Positions 39,348 through 48,520 of a DNA stretch of 64,000 nucleotides are shown here, piece after piece. The stretch's first letter is position 1. Each line of letters opens with the position of its first letter. The notes under the pieces are model-generated. The model saw nothing but the letters and a program-made list of their open reading frames with translations, did not search any database and had not been told where the DNA came from. The position numbers and the translations under genes were made by a program. This stretch comes from an uncultured Rhizobiaceae group bacterium (GTDB taxonomy: Bacteria > Pseudomonadota > Alphaproteobacteria > Rhizobiales > Rhizobiaceae). The stretch lies in the NCBI GenBank assembly GCA_937930635.1, contig CALHCF010000007.1, forward strand, positions 62,001-126,000. Direction: 5' to 3'.

Positions 39348-40142
39348 TTATCCGGCACGGCGACGGATCATGCCACGGGCCGGGTCGTATCCACGGACAC
39401 TGGCCGCCAGAAAGATTGCAAATGAGAGCACAACCCAAAGCAATGCCCAGGCATTGAACTCACCATGAAGCGCAAAACGAATGAGCTCAACCGCATGGGT
39501 AAAAGGGTTGTAGGCGCAGATATCACGCAACAAGGTCGAAGCCTCAGCCATTTTCCAAAGCGGGTACAGAGCGGTGGATAAAAAGAACATGGGGAATATG
39601 ACAAAGTTCATCACGCCGGCAAAATTTTCCAGCTGACGTATTGTCGAAGAAAGCAGTAAGCCCAGCGAACCAAGCATCAGACCGGAAATCACCAGAGCAG
39701 GCAGGACGGCAACATAGCCTGACCAGCTGAATGAAATGCCGAACAAACCAGCGAGGAACAAAAAGGCATAGACCTGAGCGATCGAAATTGCAGTACCAGC
39801 CAGCAATTTGCAAAATAAAAGCCACCAGCGCGGCAAAGGGCTTGTAAGAAGCAACCGCATTGACCCCATCTCCCGGTCGTAGACCAGGGAAAGGGAAGAT
39901 TGCATACCGTTGAAAAGCTGCACCATTCCGCACAGGCCGGGCACGATATAGACCTCATACGTGATGTAGGTCTGGTATGGAGGTTCAATGGACAGGCCCA
40001 GCGCAGCCCGGAAACCGGCCGCAAAAACCACCAGCCAAACCATTGGCCGCACCAGTGCAGCAAGAAACCGACCGCGTTGCCCGACAAATCGCAACGCCTC
40101 GCGCTGAACAATTGCCACCAGACTGATCAGCGCGCGGTTCAT
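39348..40142 (-). CDS. ABC transporter permease of PQQ alcohol-dehydrogenase system (PedC-like)
   Basis: A 264-residue ABC-2-type permease with about six hydrophobic segments and the ABC-2 signature region (ALVISGLMLGSLGLLL). It starts 4 bp inside the end of the ATPase gene (ATGA), so the two form one transporter. ABC-2 systems are usually exporters, which fits neither simple alcohol uptake nor the substrate-binding protein encoded in the same operon. The start at 40142 was chosen for that overlap; a longer frame to 40211 lies inside the ATPase gene. Confidence 0.9.
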   Translation of the reverse strand: MNRALISLVAIVQREALRFVGQRGRFLAALVRPMVWLVVFAAGFRAALGLSIEPPYQTYITYEVYIVPGLCGMVQLFNGMQSSLSLVYDREMGSMRLLLTSPLPRWWLLFCKLLAGTAISIAQVYAFLFLAGLFGISFSWSGYVAVLPALVISGLMLGSLGLLLSSTIRQLENFAGVMNFVIFPMFFLSTALYPLWKMAEASTLLRDICAYNPFTHAVELIRFALHGEFNAWALLWVVLSFAIFLAASVRGYDPARGMIRRRAG

Positions 40143-40879
40143 GCGACCTTCGCAGCGGTAAGTTCTGCAAAGACCTGTAACAGCGTTTGGTTGCCGCGAA
40201 TGTCTTTGCATAATCCATCGGCAACAATGGTACCGTCATTAATGACAACAAGACGGTCGTCATCATTCACTTCATCTGCCAGATGCGTGGCCCACAGGAC
40301 TGTCAGCCGCTCCTCCGCCGCAAGCTGGTGAACATGGTCCGTGATGGTTCGACGCGTTTCGATGTCCAGTCCAACCGTTGGTTCATCCAGCAGAAGCAGG
40401 CTTGGTTCATGCAAAAGGGCTCGGGCAATCTCCATGCGGCGTCGATGGCCGCCATTGAGAGAGCGGACCTTTTCTCCTGCACGTTTTGCCATCCCCAGAC
40501 GTTCCAGAACCGCCCCGATACGGGGTTTTGCTTCTCGTTTGCCCACGCCATGCAGAGCGGCATAATAGAGCATGTTTTGCTGAACAGAGAGGTCAAGATC
40601 GAGGGTCGGCTGCTGGAAAACCACCCCCATTTTTGCCAGCGCGTTCCCAGGATTAGCGGCAAGGTCAATACCTCCGATCCGCACGGAGCCGGCATCGGGT
40701 ACAAACAGGCGTGTTAACAGAGAAAAGAGCGTTGATTTGCCAGCGCCGTTTGGTCCCAACAAAGCGCAGAATGCACCCGCTTCAAGGTCGAAATCCACAC
40801 CAGAAAGCGCCTGAACGCGGCCATAACTGTGCTTCAGCCCAGATACGGATAATCCCGAACTCTCCTGACGCACCGTCAC
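40139..40879 (-). CDS. ABC transporter ATPase of PQQ alcohol-dehydrogenase system (PedB-like)
   Basis: It has 246 residues. Walker A is GPNGAGKST (42-50) and Walker B is LLLLDEPTVGLD. The signature motif reads LNGGHRRRMEIARAL, an unusual version of LSGGQ, as in this transporter subgroup. It overlaps the preceding unknown gene (ATGA, 4 bp) and the permease. Drives the PedBC transporter. Confidence 0.92.
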   Translation of the reverse strand: MTVRQESSGLSVSGLKHSYGRVQALSGVDFDLEAGAFCALLGPNGAGKSTLFSLLTRLFVPDAGSVRIGGIDLAANPGNALAKMGVVFQQPTLDLDLSVQQNMLYYAALHGVGKREAKPRIGAVLERLGMAKRAGEKVRSLNGGHRRRMEIARALLHEPSLLLLDEPTVGLDIETRRTITDHVHQLAAEERLTVLWATHLADEVNDDDRLVVINDGTIVADGLCKDIRGNQTLLQVFAELTAAKVA

Positions 40880-41319
40880 TCGATGGTAATCTCGATTTTT
40901 TGCAGATTACTGCCGGGTACGCCCAGCGAATAAATCCCAGGCTTGATGGCAATGAAACTGAGTTCGGCCTCCCCTGCCTCATCAAATTCCATGCTGTCGA
41001 TGCCCAAAGGCCGAAGTTCAATGCCTTCGACCACAAACTCGTCCACCCAGATTGCCCGAAAAAAGTCTGAACCAACCAGAGCCAGTTCCTGACTGCCATC
41101 TGCTTCGATTTCCAGCTCGTAATAGGTCCCTGACTTCAAGACGATCTTGCTTTCCGTCATCAGCGGCTCGCCGGCAGACAGGGTTATTTTTGGAATATCG
41201 GCACGATTTTTCTTTGACAACAGGCCAGCACGGCCAAAACCCTTGTCATGATCATCACCAAAAGCAGGAATAACCGGCATCACAGCCAGAGCAAACAGGA
41301 TGCAAAGTATTTTTTTCAT
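40876..41319 (-). CDS. Unknown exported beta-rich protein in the PQQ/ABC operon
   Basis: It has 147 residues with a signal peptide (ending PAFG). The mature part is beta-rich and cupredoxin-like in pattern (LKSGTYYELEIEADGSQELAL, IKPGIYSLGVPG), but I see no Cys-His-His-Met copper set. It overlaps the ATPase gene by 4 bp and is co-transcribed. Start 41319 gives the signal peptide. Confidence 0.75.
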   Translation of the reverse strand: MKKILCILFALAVMPVIPAFGDDHDKGFGRAGLLSKKNRADIPKITLSAGEPLMTESKIVLKSGTYYELEIEADGSQELALVGSDFFRAIWVDEFVVEGIELRPLGIDSMEFDEAGEAELSFIAIKPGIYSLGVPGSNLQKIEITIE

Positions 41320-41368
41320 CGGTATATTCCCGGGTCTATTGCTCATTTTCACTGAACATCATTGCAGA

Positions 41369-42328
41369 TCATGTCGGCCGGTAAGCCGCCCCCCAGGGGA
41401 AGCGCCCGACCTTGATGGACTTAATCGGTTTCAGGCTTTCAACATCAATCACCGTCACATCACCAGATACGCCGTTCGTCGTAAACAGCCGACTTTGATC
41501 ACCATTAAATGCCATGTGCCAGACCCGCCGTCCAACAAGCAGATAGTCAATTACCTTGTAGGTTTTTGGGTCCACGACTGCGATATGATTTGCCGGGCCA
41601 AGGGCAACGAAGACATATTTCCCGTCATTGGTCATCTCAAAACCCACGGGCTGCACCCGGTCGGGATGAACACCCTTGACCTCAAAAGTAATCTTCGCCT
41701 TCTCAGACTGGTCGGCAACATCAAATATCGTGATAGTTCCGCCAATCTCAGCACTGACCCAAAGCTCCTTGCCGTCGAGAGTAAACTCGGCATGACGCGG
41801 ACGCTGATCAACCAGGGTATTGGCGACGATGGACTGCTCTTTTGTGTCGATCCAATGTGCCATATTGGTCGTTTCGGATGTCGTGATCGCATATTTGCCA
41901 TCAGGTGAGACGGCCATGCCTTCCGGCTCAATCCCCACATCGATCTGAGCAACAACCTTGCGGGTTTCAACATCAACAACGGTCGTAATCGCATCGTCTT
42001 CATTGGCAATATAAAGATGGCGGTTGTCGGGATGCAGTACAAACTGTTCCGGGTCCTCTCCCGAAGGCAGTTCATGCAAAACCTTTCCGGTATTGGGATC
42101 AATCACCTGAACCGTGTCGCTGTCAGACGCACAGACAAACAGCACGGAATGATCCTTGGAAAAAGTGATGCCACGGGGACGTTCTCCCACTTCAATGGTG
42201 CGAATAACCTCCAGCGACTGATCATCGATAACACTAAGCGTGTCGTCCTTTTCATTTGACACCCAGATTTCGCCAGCCGTTGCAGAGGCTGTTGTGAGAA
42301 GCAGAATTGTCAGAGCTGTTTTGATCAT
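41369..42328 (-). CDS. PQQ-dependent catabolism-associated beta-propeller protein (YncE-like)
   Basis: A 319-residue exported protein: signal peptide to about 18, then six to seven repeats of the pattern EIWVSNEKDDTLSVID / LFVCASDSDTVQVIDPNTG. Members of this propeller family occur beside PQQ alcohol dehydrogenases and have no known enzyme activity. It follows the substrate-binding protein by 3 bp. Confidence 0.9.
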   Translation of the reverse strand: MIKTALTILLLTTASATAGEIWVSNEKDDTLSVIDDQSLEVIRTIEVGERPRGITFSKDHSVLFVCASDSDTVQVIDPNTGKVLHELPSGEDPEQFVLHPDNRHLYIANEDDAITTVVDVETRKVVAQIDVGIEPEGMAVSPDGKYAITTSETTNMAHWIDTKEQSIVANTLVDQRPRHAEFTLDGKELWVSAEIGGTITIFDVADQSEKAKITFEVKGVHPDRVQPVGFEMTNDGKYVFVALGPANHIAVVDPKTYKVIDYLLVGRRVWHMAFNGDQSRLFTTNGVSGDVTVIDVESLKPIKSIKVGRFPWGAAYRPT

Positions 42329-42331
42329 GTT

Positions 42332-43504
42332 TCAGTTCCCAAAAGCCGCGCAGGCCGATTCCGGTTTGTCGAGGCCGAGCGTATCAAGTTCGTTTCTGCG
42401 ATGAAGGAAGCCTTCAAGCGGCGCCAGCGCTACCACAGCGCGAGGGTGCGACAAAGGAATTGGCTGACGCATCTGACCGTTCCAGCCACGAAAAGTCGCC
42501 TTGCGCCCCTTGAACGCAGCCAGTTCAAATTTGTCGGACACCATGTAGTCACGCAATGTCCTGGGATCGCGCGCCTTTGTTCGCGTCACCGCTTCACCAA
42601 TTGCGCGAACAGCCAGCCAGGCAGCATAGTCGACCGGACGCATGTCCCGGCCAGCGCTTTTACGGAACCGACTTTGCAATTGTGCCGCCCCATGTTGTTC
42701 AACCGACGCGCTCCAGGTTGAGGGCACGACCCCTTCCGAACCGGCAATGGGGCGCGGCAACCATGTGTGATAGGCAATATAACGCGCAAAATCATCCGCC
42801 TCATCAGCAACCACCAGAAGATCATGATCCGGCAAGTCCTGAGTAAAAATCGGAACTTCGGAAGCCGCACTGCGCCGCATATCAGTTTCAAAATTCCACG
42901 ACTTTCTAGCTTCCAGCTTAAGGCGAAATTTTGCAGCACTCTTTTCAAATGCTGATGCCAATGCCTTGTCGCCATCGCGGCGACCTTCAATCATGGCCCA
43001 GCGGGTCCATTTCTTTCGAACAGCAAACTGCGCCAGCGCGTCACTCAACATGGCGCGTGAAGGCATCGTGTGAAACACATTGGATCTGCATTCTGCGTCA
43101 CGCAGATCAACGTCGGGAGCAGAGGCGTTGATGAAAATGGCACCGGATTCCGCATGGGCATCCGCAAGTTTCAGCAGGTCATCACGCGGCGCATTAACGA
43201 CAATCAGTGGGGTTAGTCCCACCAATTCCTTTGCCGCCTGCGCAAGATCCCCCCCTTCTTCAACCACACGTTTTTCAAGGAAATAGCCATGTTTGAGAAA
43301 CTTGCCTGTGGTGGCATTATCCTTGATACCCAGTTCCACTCCCGCCAACCCCTGATCTTCAGGAACAGGTTCGAGATTGGAGAGTACGGGCGGCGGTGGC
43401 ACCACCTGTTCAAGATATCCAATCGTGACGTCCAGCTTTTCCTGGGCCGTTGCGGCCGCAGCAAAAAACACACTGAAAACAAGCATGAAAAGCCTGAATA
43501 TCAC
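42332..43504 (-). CDS. Periplasmic substrate-binding protein of the PQQ alcohol-dehydrogenase system
   Basis: A 390-residue type I periplasmic binding protein of the branched-chain amino-acid type. A signal peptide ends ATA near 20. LTPLIVVNAPRDDLLKLAD and FINASAPDVDLRDAECRSNVFHTMPSRAML are typical of this PQQ-linked family. Its partner permease in the same operon is an ABC-2 exporter type, a mismatch discussed in the findings. First gene of the leftward operon, divergent from pedF across 169 bp. Confidence 0.9.
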   Translation of the reverse strand: MIFRLFMLVFSVFFAAAATAQEKLDVTIGYLEQVVPPPPVLSNLEPVPEDQGLAGVELGIKDNATTGKFLKHGYFLEKRVVEEGGDLAQAAKELVGLTPLIVVNAPRDDLLKLADAHAESGAIFINASAPDVDLRDAECRSNVFHTMPSRAMLSDALAQFAVRKKWTRWAMIEGRRDGDKALASAFEKSAAKFRLKLEARKSWNFETDMRRSAASEVPIFTQDLPDHDLLVVADEADDFARYIAYHTWLPRPIAGSEGVVPSTWSASVEQHGAAQLQSRFRKSAGRDMRPVDYAAWLAVRAIGEAVTRTKARDPRTLRDYMVSDKFELAAFKGRKATFRGWNGQMRQPIPLSHPRAVVALAPLEGFLHRRNELDTLGLDKPESACAAFGN

Positions 43505-43673
43505 GATATTGCGCTACTCTCTTTGAGTGCTGACGTGGTCAAATGGTGAGTGGAATAGTGCCCCAAAGCCAGAACCAAGATCAACCAAATAAAAATTGTC
43601 CATAAGTCTACTGGATATGACAATCTCCTTGCTGGTAAGAAAGACAAAAAAACAGGCTATGGGAGAAAAGCCG

Positions 43674-44393
43674 ATGGCGATTTTCAAAAGAGCGGCGGCA
43701 ACGCTGGCGGTACTCGCCGCTGCTGCAATGATCATAACGCCCCAAAAAGTCGTGGCGCACGGGGATGTAACACCGCAGGCCGTTGACACGTCAGGGCTTC
43801 CTGACCTGGGTAAAGAGTGGCACGAAGAAAACCCATGGCGCGATCCCAAAGGCGAAAACTGGCTTCGCGCCATTGAAGTTGGCGCCTCGGGATACAATCA
43901 AAATTGTGCCCGCTGCCATGGCCTGGGCGCCGTATCGGGCGGACTGGCACCAGATCTGCGCGTTCTGGAGGCCAATATCGACGGTGATGAATGGTACCTT
44001 GAGCGTTTCCGGTTGGGGTACACGCAAAACGGTATTACCAAGATGCCGGCATTTGAAGAATTGTTGACCCAGGAGGCAGCCTGGGCAATTCGCACCTATC
44101 TTGAGACACGGCCAGATGAAGGGGCACTCGACGATCATCTGACGGCCCTTAATGATGCTCGCGATAAGCTTCAAAAGATGGTTTCAGATGGCAAGACACC
44201 TGAAAGTGTAAAAGATCAGGTATCTTCGATCCGTGAGACAATGCTGGGCATAGCAGGCGTGGTGGAAACAGGATCGGGCGCACCAATTGCCGATTCAGTG
44301 GCCTCCAAGGCAGCCGCCAAGCTTGACGGTTCGCCGGAAAGCCTCAAAAATGCGGCAGAAGTTCTGAAAGTCGGACTATCGGCCGCCCAATGA
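43674..44393 (+). CDS. pedF: Cytochrome c-550, PedF family
   Basis: A 239-residue c-type cytochrome. It has a signal peptide ending VVA (about 27), a single haem site CARCH near residue 80 and a downstream Met ligand region (ITKMPAF). An alpha-helical C-terminal extension follows. PedF is the electron acceptor of ExaF/PedH-type dehydrogenases. The start with GGGAG upstream is at 43674; an ATG at 43659 is in frame. Overlaps the next gene by 4 bp. Confidence 0.9.
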   Translation: MAIFKRAAATLAVLAAAAMIITPQKVVAHGDVTPQAVDTSGLPDLGKEWHEENPWRDPKGENWLRAIEVGASGYNQNCARCHGLGAVSGGLAPDLRVLEANIDGDEWYLERFRLGYTQNGITKMPAFEELLTQEAAWAIRTYLETRPDEGALDDHLTALNDARDKLQKMVSDGKTPESVKDQVSSIRETMLGIAGVVETGSGAPIADSVASKAAAKLDGSPESLKNAAEVLKVGLSAAQ

Positions 44394-45289
44394 TGATACG
44401 CCTTCTGGCACTCGTGTTTTTTCTGTGCGCTTCACAGGCGAACGCTCAGAATTGTGCCAACATCAAGTCCGGACTGGGTGTCAATCAAAAGCCGCAAAAC
44501 ACCTCAAGAGATCTGGTTGGCAACAGCCTCGACGAGATTCAGGAGCGCGGCTGGATCATGTTTGCGGTGTATGACGATTTCGCGCCCTATTCCTATGTGC
44601 AAGACGGCAAGCTTGTGGGCGCTGACATTGACCTTGGCAAACTGATTGCAAAGGACCTGGGTGTTGAGGCGCGCTTTTACGCCGTACAGGCAGGAGAAAA
44701 TGTCGATACTGATCTTCGCAACAATGTCTCAAAAGGCCCGCTAATCGGCGATCAGGTGGCCAATGTGATGCTGCACATTCCCTACAACCGGGAACTGGCG
44801 TGCCGCAATGAGCAAATTGTAATGACGGGTCAGTATTTCAATGAACGGCTTGGCATTGCGTATAGCAAAAAGACCTATCCCGACGGTGGCCCCACCCCGC
44901 CGTATTTTCGATACGATACGGTTGGTGTGGAAAACGATACGATTTCCGATTTCTATCTGGCTGGTATTCGCGGTGGCCAGCTTGTGCCCAATATGCGCCG
45001 CTATCCCAACTACGCTGATGCCATGAAAGCGTTGAGCGCCGGCGAAATCAAAGCCGTCATGGGCCCACTTGGTCAGCTTGAAAGCGGTCTGCAGGGCGAC
45101 CTTGCGGTTCATACGCCGCCTTTGCCGGGACTGGCGCTTGGGCAGTGGACATTGGGGGTCGCTGTGAGGCATAATTGGCGTCCATTGAGCTATGCCGTGG
45201 ACGACGCCATCCGGGCGGCTGTATCAGATGGGAAACTGAAAGCGATTTTTGCCCGGCATGGTTTGAGTTATACGCCGCCAAAATGGTAG
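44390..45289 (+). CDS. Quinoprotein-associated periplasmic binding protein (MoxJ/XoxJ-like)
   Basis: A 299-residue binding protein of the amino-acid (SBP 3) fold, with a signal peptide ending QANA. YVQDGKLVGADIDLGKLIAKDLG is the family start. Such proteins accompany quinoprotein dehydrogenases (MoxJ/XoxJ) and are proposed to help maturation or PQQ/metal loading. The C-terminus has a typical helical cap. It starts in the pedF stop codon (ATGA). Confidence 0.88.
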   Translation: MMIRLLALVFFLCASQANAQNCANIKSGLGVNQKPQNTSRDLVGNSLDEIQERGWIMFAVYDDFAPYSYVQDGKLVGADIDLGKLIAKDLGVEARFYAVQAGENVDTDLRNNVSKGPLIGDQVANVMLHIPYNRELACRNEQIVMTGQYFNERLGIAYSKKTYPDGGPTPPYFRYDTVGVENDTISDFYLAGIRGGQLVPNMRRYPNYADAMKALSAGEIKAVMGPLGQLESGLQGDLAVHTPPLPGLALGQWTLGVAVRHNWRPLSYAVDDAIRAAVSDGKLKAIFARHGLSYTPPKW

Positions 45290-45339
45290 CAATTGAACCC
45301 GGCCGTCGGTTTGGCAGTTAGGGTTCACTGGAGGACGCC

Positions 45340-46122
45340 ATGAAACACCTGATAGCCGCCCTGGCTCTTTTTGCCTTCACCAGTCAGGCTTCGGCACTGG
45401 ATGAGGCCAAGGTCAAGCTGGATGACCCTTTCAAGACCGGTATCTGGTCTTATCATCAAAAGAACATTCTGGGCGATCCAGAAAACATTCGTTTTGATGA
45501 TCGTGTTGTGGTCAAGGCCCCCGCCTCTGCGGAAGACAGCCTCAATGTTCCCGTCCTGGTGGATGCGACAGCGATCCCTGATGTGAAACGCATCGTGCTT
45601 TTCGTGGACTATGGCCCGATCCCGAAGATTCTGACCTACTGGCCCGAAAATGCGCAACCCAAACTGGCTTTCCGCTTCAAGATTGATCAGGCAACGCCCG
45701 TCCGGGCAGCAGTCGAAACCCATTCCGGTTCCTGGCATGTCGGGCACACTCATATTGATGCGGCGGGAGGTGGTTGCACGGTCCCTGCCCTCGCCTATGC
45801 ATCGGACGACTGGGAAGAACATCTTGGCAAAGTCAACGGCTCTGTATGGCCGGGTCGTGGGCGGATGCGCATGATTGTCGATCACCCGATGGATACCGGC
45901 CTGGCAGGCGACATTCCCCTTTTCATTATTGAAAAACTGCAGGTTGACGATCTGTCCGGCAAGAAGCTTGCGCATATCGAACTTCATGAACCGGTTAACG
46001 AAGATCCTGCCTTCACATTGTTTTTTGAAGATGGAGGTCTGAGCGACAAAGTGCGGGTGCATGGGCGTGACAACAATGGCAATCTGGTCGACGCAATTGT
46101 AGGCTCACCGAAGACGCAATGA
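45340..46122 (+). CDS. Quinoprotein dehydrogenase-associated SoxYZ-like carrier
   Basis: A 260-residue fused SoxY-SoxZ-like exported protein with a signal peptide ending SASA. The SoxY-type half carries the sulfur-binding Cys146 inside AAGGGCTVPALAY, and the SoxZ-like half starts near 165. Because the Cys is internal and not on a free C-terminal arm, as in true SoxY, this is the special carrier found with quinoproteins. It overlaps the metallohydrolase by 4 bp. Confidence 0.92.
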   Translation: MKHLIAALALFAFTSQASALDEAKVKLDDPFKTGIWSYHQKNILGDPENIRFDDRVVVKAPASAEDSLNVPVLVDATAIPDVKRIVLFVDYGPIPKILTYWPENAQPKLAFRFKIDQATPVRAAVETHSGSWHVGHTHIDAAGGGCTVPALAYASDDWEEHLGKVNGSVWPGRGRMRMIVDHPMDTGLAGDIPLFIIEKLQVDDLSGKKLAHIELHEPVNEDPAFTLFFEDGGLSDKVRVHGRDNNGNLVDAIVGSPKTQ

Positions 46123-47093
46123 CTGACGCTAGATCGGGCCTTACGAGACGCAGGGCCGTCAGCCTGATTGGAACGGCAGCGCTTGCTCTTACTTCATCTG
46201 CGTCGCTGGCTGCACGTCCAAAACTTGTCTACGATCTGATGCCCGTCCAGGTCGCCGACGGTGTCTGGATGATCGAAGGCACCACCGAATATTTCACGAA
46301 CGAAAACGGTGGTGCAATCGTCAATTGCGCGCTTATTGAAACTGACACCGGAATGGTGATTGTCGATACAGGCCCTTCACTGCGCTATGGCGAAGCTCTG
46401 GCACAGATCGCCGCACAGATGAGCGTCTCCGGCGTCGCTGCAATTTTCAACACCCATCATCATCCTGATCACTATTTCGGAAATCAGGTTTTCGCCGACA
46501 AACCAATCTATGCTCTGCCTGGAACCCGCACAGCGGCACTTCGCGATGGCGATGGCTTCTCCGACAACATGTATCGCCTGCTGGGTGATTGGATGCGCGG
46601 CACGGAGCCGGTGCCACCGAATCAGGGCATTTCCAGCAGTACGGTCTCAATTGGAAAGCGCGAATTCGTAATCTATCCTCTTGAGGGCCATACGGGAGCC
46701 GATCTCGCTGTGCTCGACAAAAAGACCGGCACACTGATCACGGGCGATCTGGCTTTTCTGGACCGGGCACCGACAACCCCAAGTGCTGATCTTGGCAAAT
46801 GGGGTGAGTCGATAGATCTGCTTACCACCGTCAATGCCGCCGCAATCATTCCAGGCCACGGTCCGTTCGACAAAACCGGCCGCTCATTGGTCCAGACAAA
46901 AGATTATCTGGAATGGATCGAGGAGACATTACAAACGGCAGCCGGCGAAGGATTGAGCATGGTCGAACTTATGGATTCCACCATTCCCAAACGGTTTGTA
47001 AAAATGGGCGCCATGCCACAGGAGTTTCATCGATCCGTGTCTCATCTCTATCCAGACATAGAACGAAAGATCCTCCCGCTCAGCAGCCAGTAG
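46119..47093 (+). CDS. Quinoprotein relay system zinc metallohydrolase
   Basis: A 324-residue metallo-beta-lactamase-fold protein. The signature HHHPDH is at 113-118, with GHTGAD and GHGPFD supplying further ligands. The N-terminus reads LTRRRAVSLIGTAAL, a likely Tat signal, so it should be exported folded with metal. Paired everywhere with the fused SoxYZ carrier, which suggests it hydrolyses a thiol-bound intermediate on C146. Last gene of the rightward operon pedF-binding protein-carrier-hydrolase. Confidence 0.92.
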   Translation: MTDARSGLTRRRAVSLIGTAALALTSSASLAARPKLVYDLMPVQVADGVWMIEGTTEYFTNENGGAIVNCALIETDTGMVIVDTGPSLRYGEALAQIAAQMSVSGVAAIFNTHHHPDHYFGNQVFADKPIYALPGTRTAALRDGDGFSDNMYRLLGDWMRGTEPVPPNQGISSSTVSIGKREFVIYPLEGHTGADLAVLDKKTGTLITGDLAFLDRAPTTPSADLGKWGESIDLLTTVNAAAIIPGHGPFDKTGRSLVQTKDYLEWIEETLQTAAGEGLSMVELMDSTIPKRFVKMGAMPQEFHRSVSHLYPDIERKILPLSSQ

Positions 47094-47223
47094 TCTGTGC
47101 ACCCGGGATTGCCCACAATGAGGCATTTTCCACACACCAAGACTTGCCAAACATGCGTCGTGCGACTTCAATAGCGTGATGACTCATAGTTATGTGAGCA
47201 AAAGGACAGTTGGAGGGTGAACA

Positions 47224-47955
47224 ATGGGTTTTCTGGATAAGCTAAAGGAATGGTTTGGCGGAGGCTCTTCCAGCACCACATCTGCGGCTGGCGAGGTAGC
47301 GGGGCAAACAACCAGCACAATCTCTGCAATGGCCGATCATTCAGCAGGCGGCAACGATGATCTGCCGGTTAGCCGGGTTGGCGGCGACATCCCGCCCAAT
47401 GAAGGGGATGGCGGCACAACAGGTGTAAAGATTACAGTCAACGGAAAGAAAACGGCGGCGGAAGTTGAAGACCGCCTTTTGCTGGTCGATTATCTGCGGG
47501 AAGAACGTCACCTGACAGGCACGCATGTTGGCTGCGACACCTCACAGTGTGGCGCCTGTGTTGTTCATGTGGATGGCAAAGCCGTGAAATCCTGTACCAT
47601 GCTGGCTGTTCAGGCATCCGGCAGTGAAGTCACGACCATTGAAGGTATCAAGGATGGTGATCTGCATCCCATGCAGATCGCCTTTCATGAAAACCATGGT
47701 CTGCAATGCGGTTTTTGCACACCGGGTATGATCATGAGTGGCATTGATATGGTGAATCGGCTTGGACCGAAACTGGACGAATCCACCATCAGGGCTGAAC
47801 TGGAAGGCAATATCTGCCGCTGTACCGGCTACCACAATATCGTCAAAAGCATTCAGGCCGGTGCCTCCAACATGAAACCGGCACCCAAACGCAAAGCGGC
47901 CGCAAAGCCGAAAGCAAAAGCCAAGCCCAAGGCAAAATCCAAGGCAAAAGCCTAA
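47224..47955 (+). CDS. Orphan CoxS-type 2Fe-2S protein with low-complexity ends
   Basis: It has 243 residues. The core (about 66-218) matches the small subunit of aerobic CO dehydrogenase/xanthine-oxidase-type enzymes, with both clusters intact: C104, C109, C112, C124 and C162, C165, C198, C200. Two parts are odd. The N-terminal 60 residues are an amphipathic start [14 protein letters not shown] plus a Ser/Thr/Gly linker. The C-terminal 25 are an Ala-Lys-Pro tail like histone H1. No CoxL or CoxM gene is adjacent, so the partner is elsewhere or unusual. A GGAGG lies before the ATG. Confidence 0.85.
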   Translation: MGFLDKLKEWFGGGSSSTTSAAGEVAGQTTSTISAMADHSAGGNDDLPVSRVGGDIPPNEGDGGTTGVKITVNGKKTAAEVEDRLLLVDYLREERHLTGTHVGCDTSQCGACVVHVDGKAVKSCTMLAVQASGSEVTTIEGIKDGDLHPMQIAFHENHGLQCGFCTPGMIMSGIDMVNRLGPKLDESTIRAELEGNICRCTGYHNIVKSIQAGASNMKPAPKRKAAAKPKAKAKPKAKSKAKA

Positions 47956-48004
47956 CCGCTGAAACACTCCGACCCGACCGGTAAAACAGGCGTTAAGGTC
48001 AGTT

Positions 48005-48394
48005 TCAGGACAACGTCACTTTCTGTTGTGAAAGTGACGTTGAGAAATTCGGAGACCCTTCGTTTACCAGCCATTTGCGTAGCGTGAAGGTGCGGGCACC
48101 CTTTGCATGCATGGGGTCGTTTTCAGCAAAGCCCTGCGCCTGTGACATCGAAACGGCCCGATAGATTATCAGTCCACTGCCCTGCATTTGCTCGCCACTC
48201 GCATCAGAAAGAGGGCCTGCCAGGAAGAGCTTACCCTCAGCCTCCAGCTGCTTTTGGTAAGCAAGGTGATCCGGCAAAACGGATTGTAGTTCCGACGGGT
48301 CAACCGCAGGCGTGCTTTCGACGACAAAAAGCTCAAATGCCAGAGCACCGCGCTCCCTGGCCACTTTTTTGTAATCATCCCATGCTGGCATCAT
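48005..48394 (-). CDS. YCII-domain protein
   Basis: A 129-residue YCII-type small protein, with LPDHLAYQKQLEAEGKLFLAGPL and the conserved His/Asp region. Members are thought to be enzymes or stress proteins with no firm function. The ATG at 48394 has GGGGAG upstream. Its last codons form the 12-bp perfect hairpin listed next. Confidence 0.85.
   Translation of the reverse strand: MMPAWDDYKKVARERGALAFELFVVESTPAVDPSELQSVLPDHLAYQKQLEAEGKLFLAGPLSDASGEQMQGSGLIIYRAVSMSQAQGFAENDPMHAKGARTFTLRKWLVNEGSPNFSTSLSQQKVTLS
48012..48041. repeat. Perfect 12-bp inverted repeat at convergent gene ends
   Basis: Arms at 48012-48023 and 48030-48041 are exactly complementary, with a six-base loop. It overlaps the last codons of the YCII gene and lies 57 bp after the CoxS stop. 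There is no T-run on either side, so it may be an mRNA-end stabiliser or Rho-linked terminator for either transcript, not a classical terminator. Confidence 0.8.
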
Positions 48395-48520
48395 GATCTC
48401 CCCAAGCAATGATCAAAAACTATGTTACCTCAAAAAGTGTCAGGACAAAATATCGATATTTATTGACCATACCCCATGAATGTGGGTATTTTTGCTTAAC
48501 AGTCCGGGAAAGATTTGGCC

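Noticed and set aside
45325..46062. 245-residue open frame opposite the SoxYZ-like carrier
   Set aside because: Shadow of the sense gene, which has signal peptide and motif Cys.
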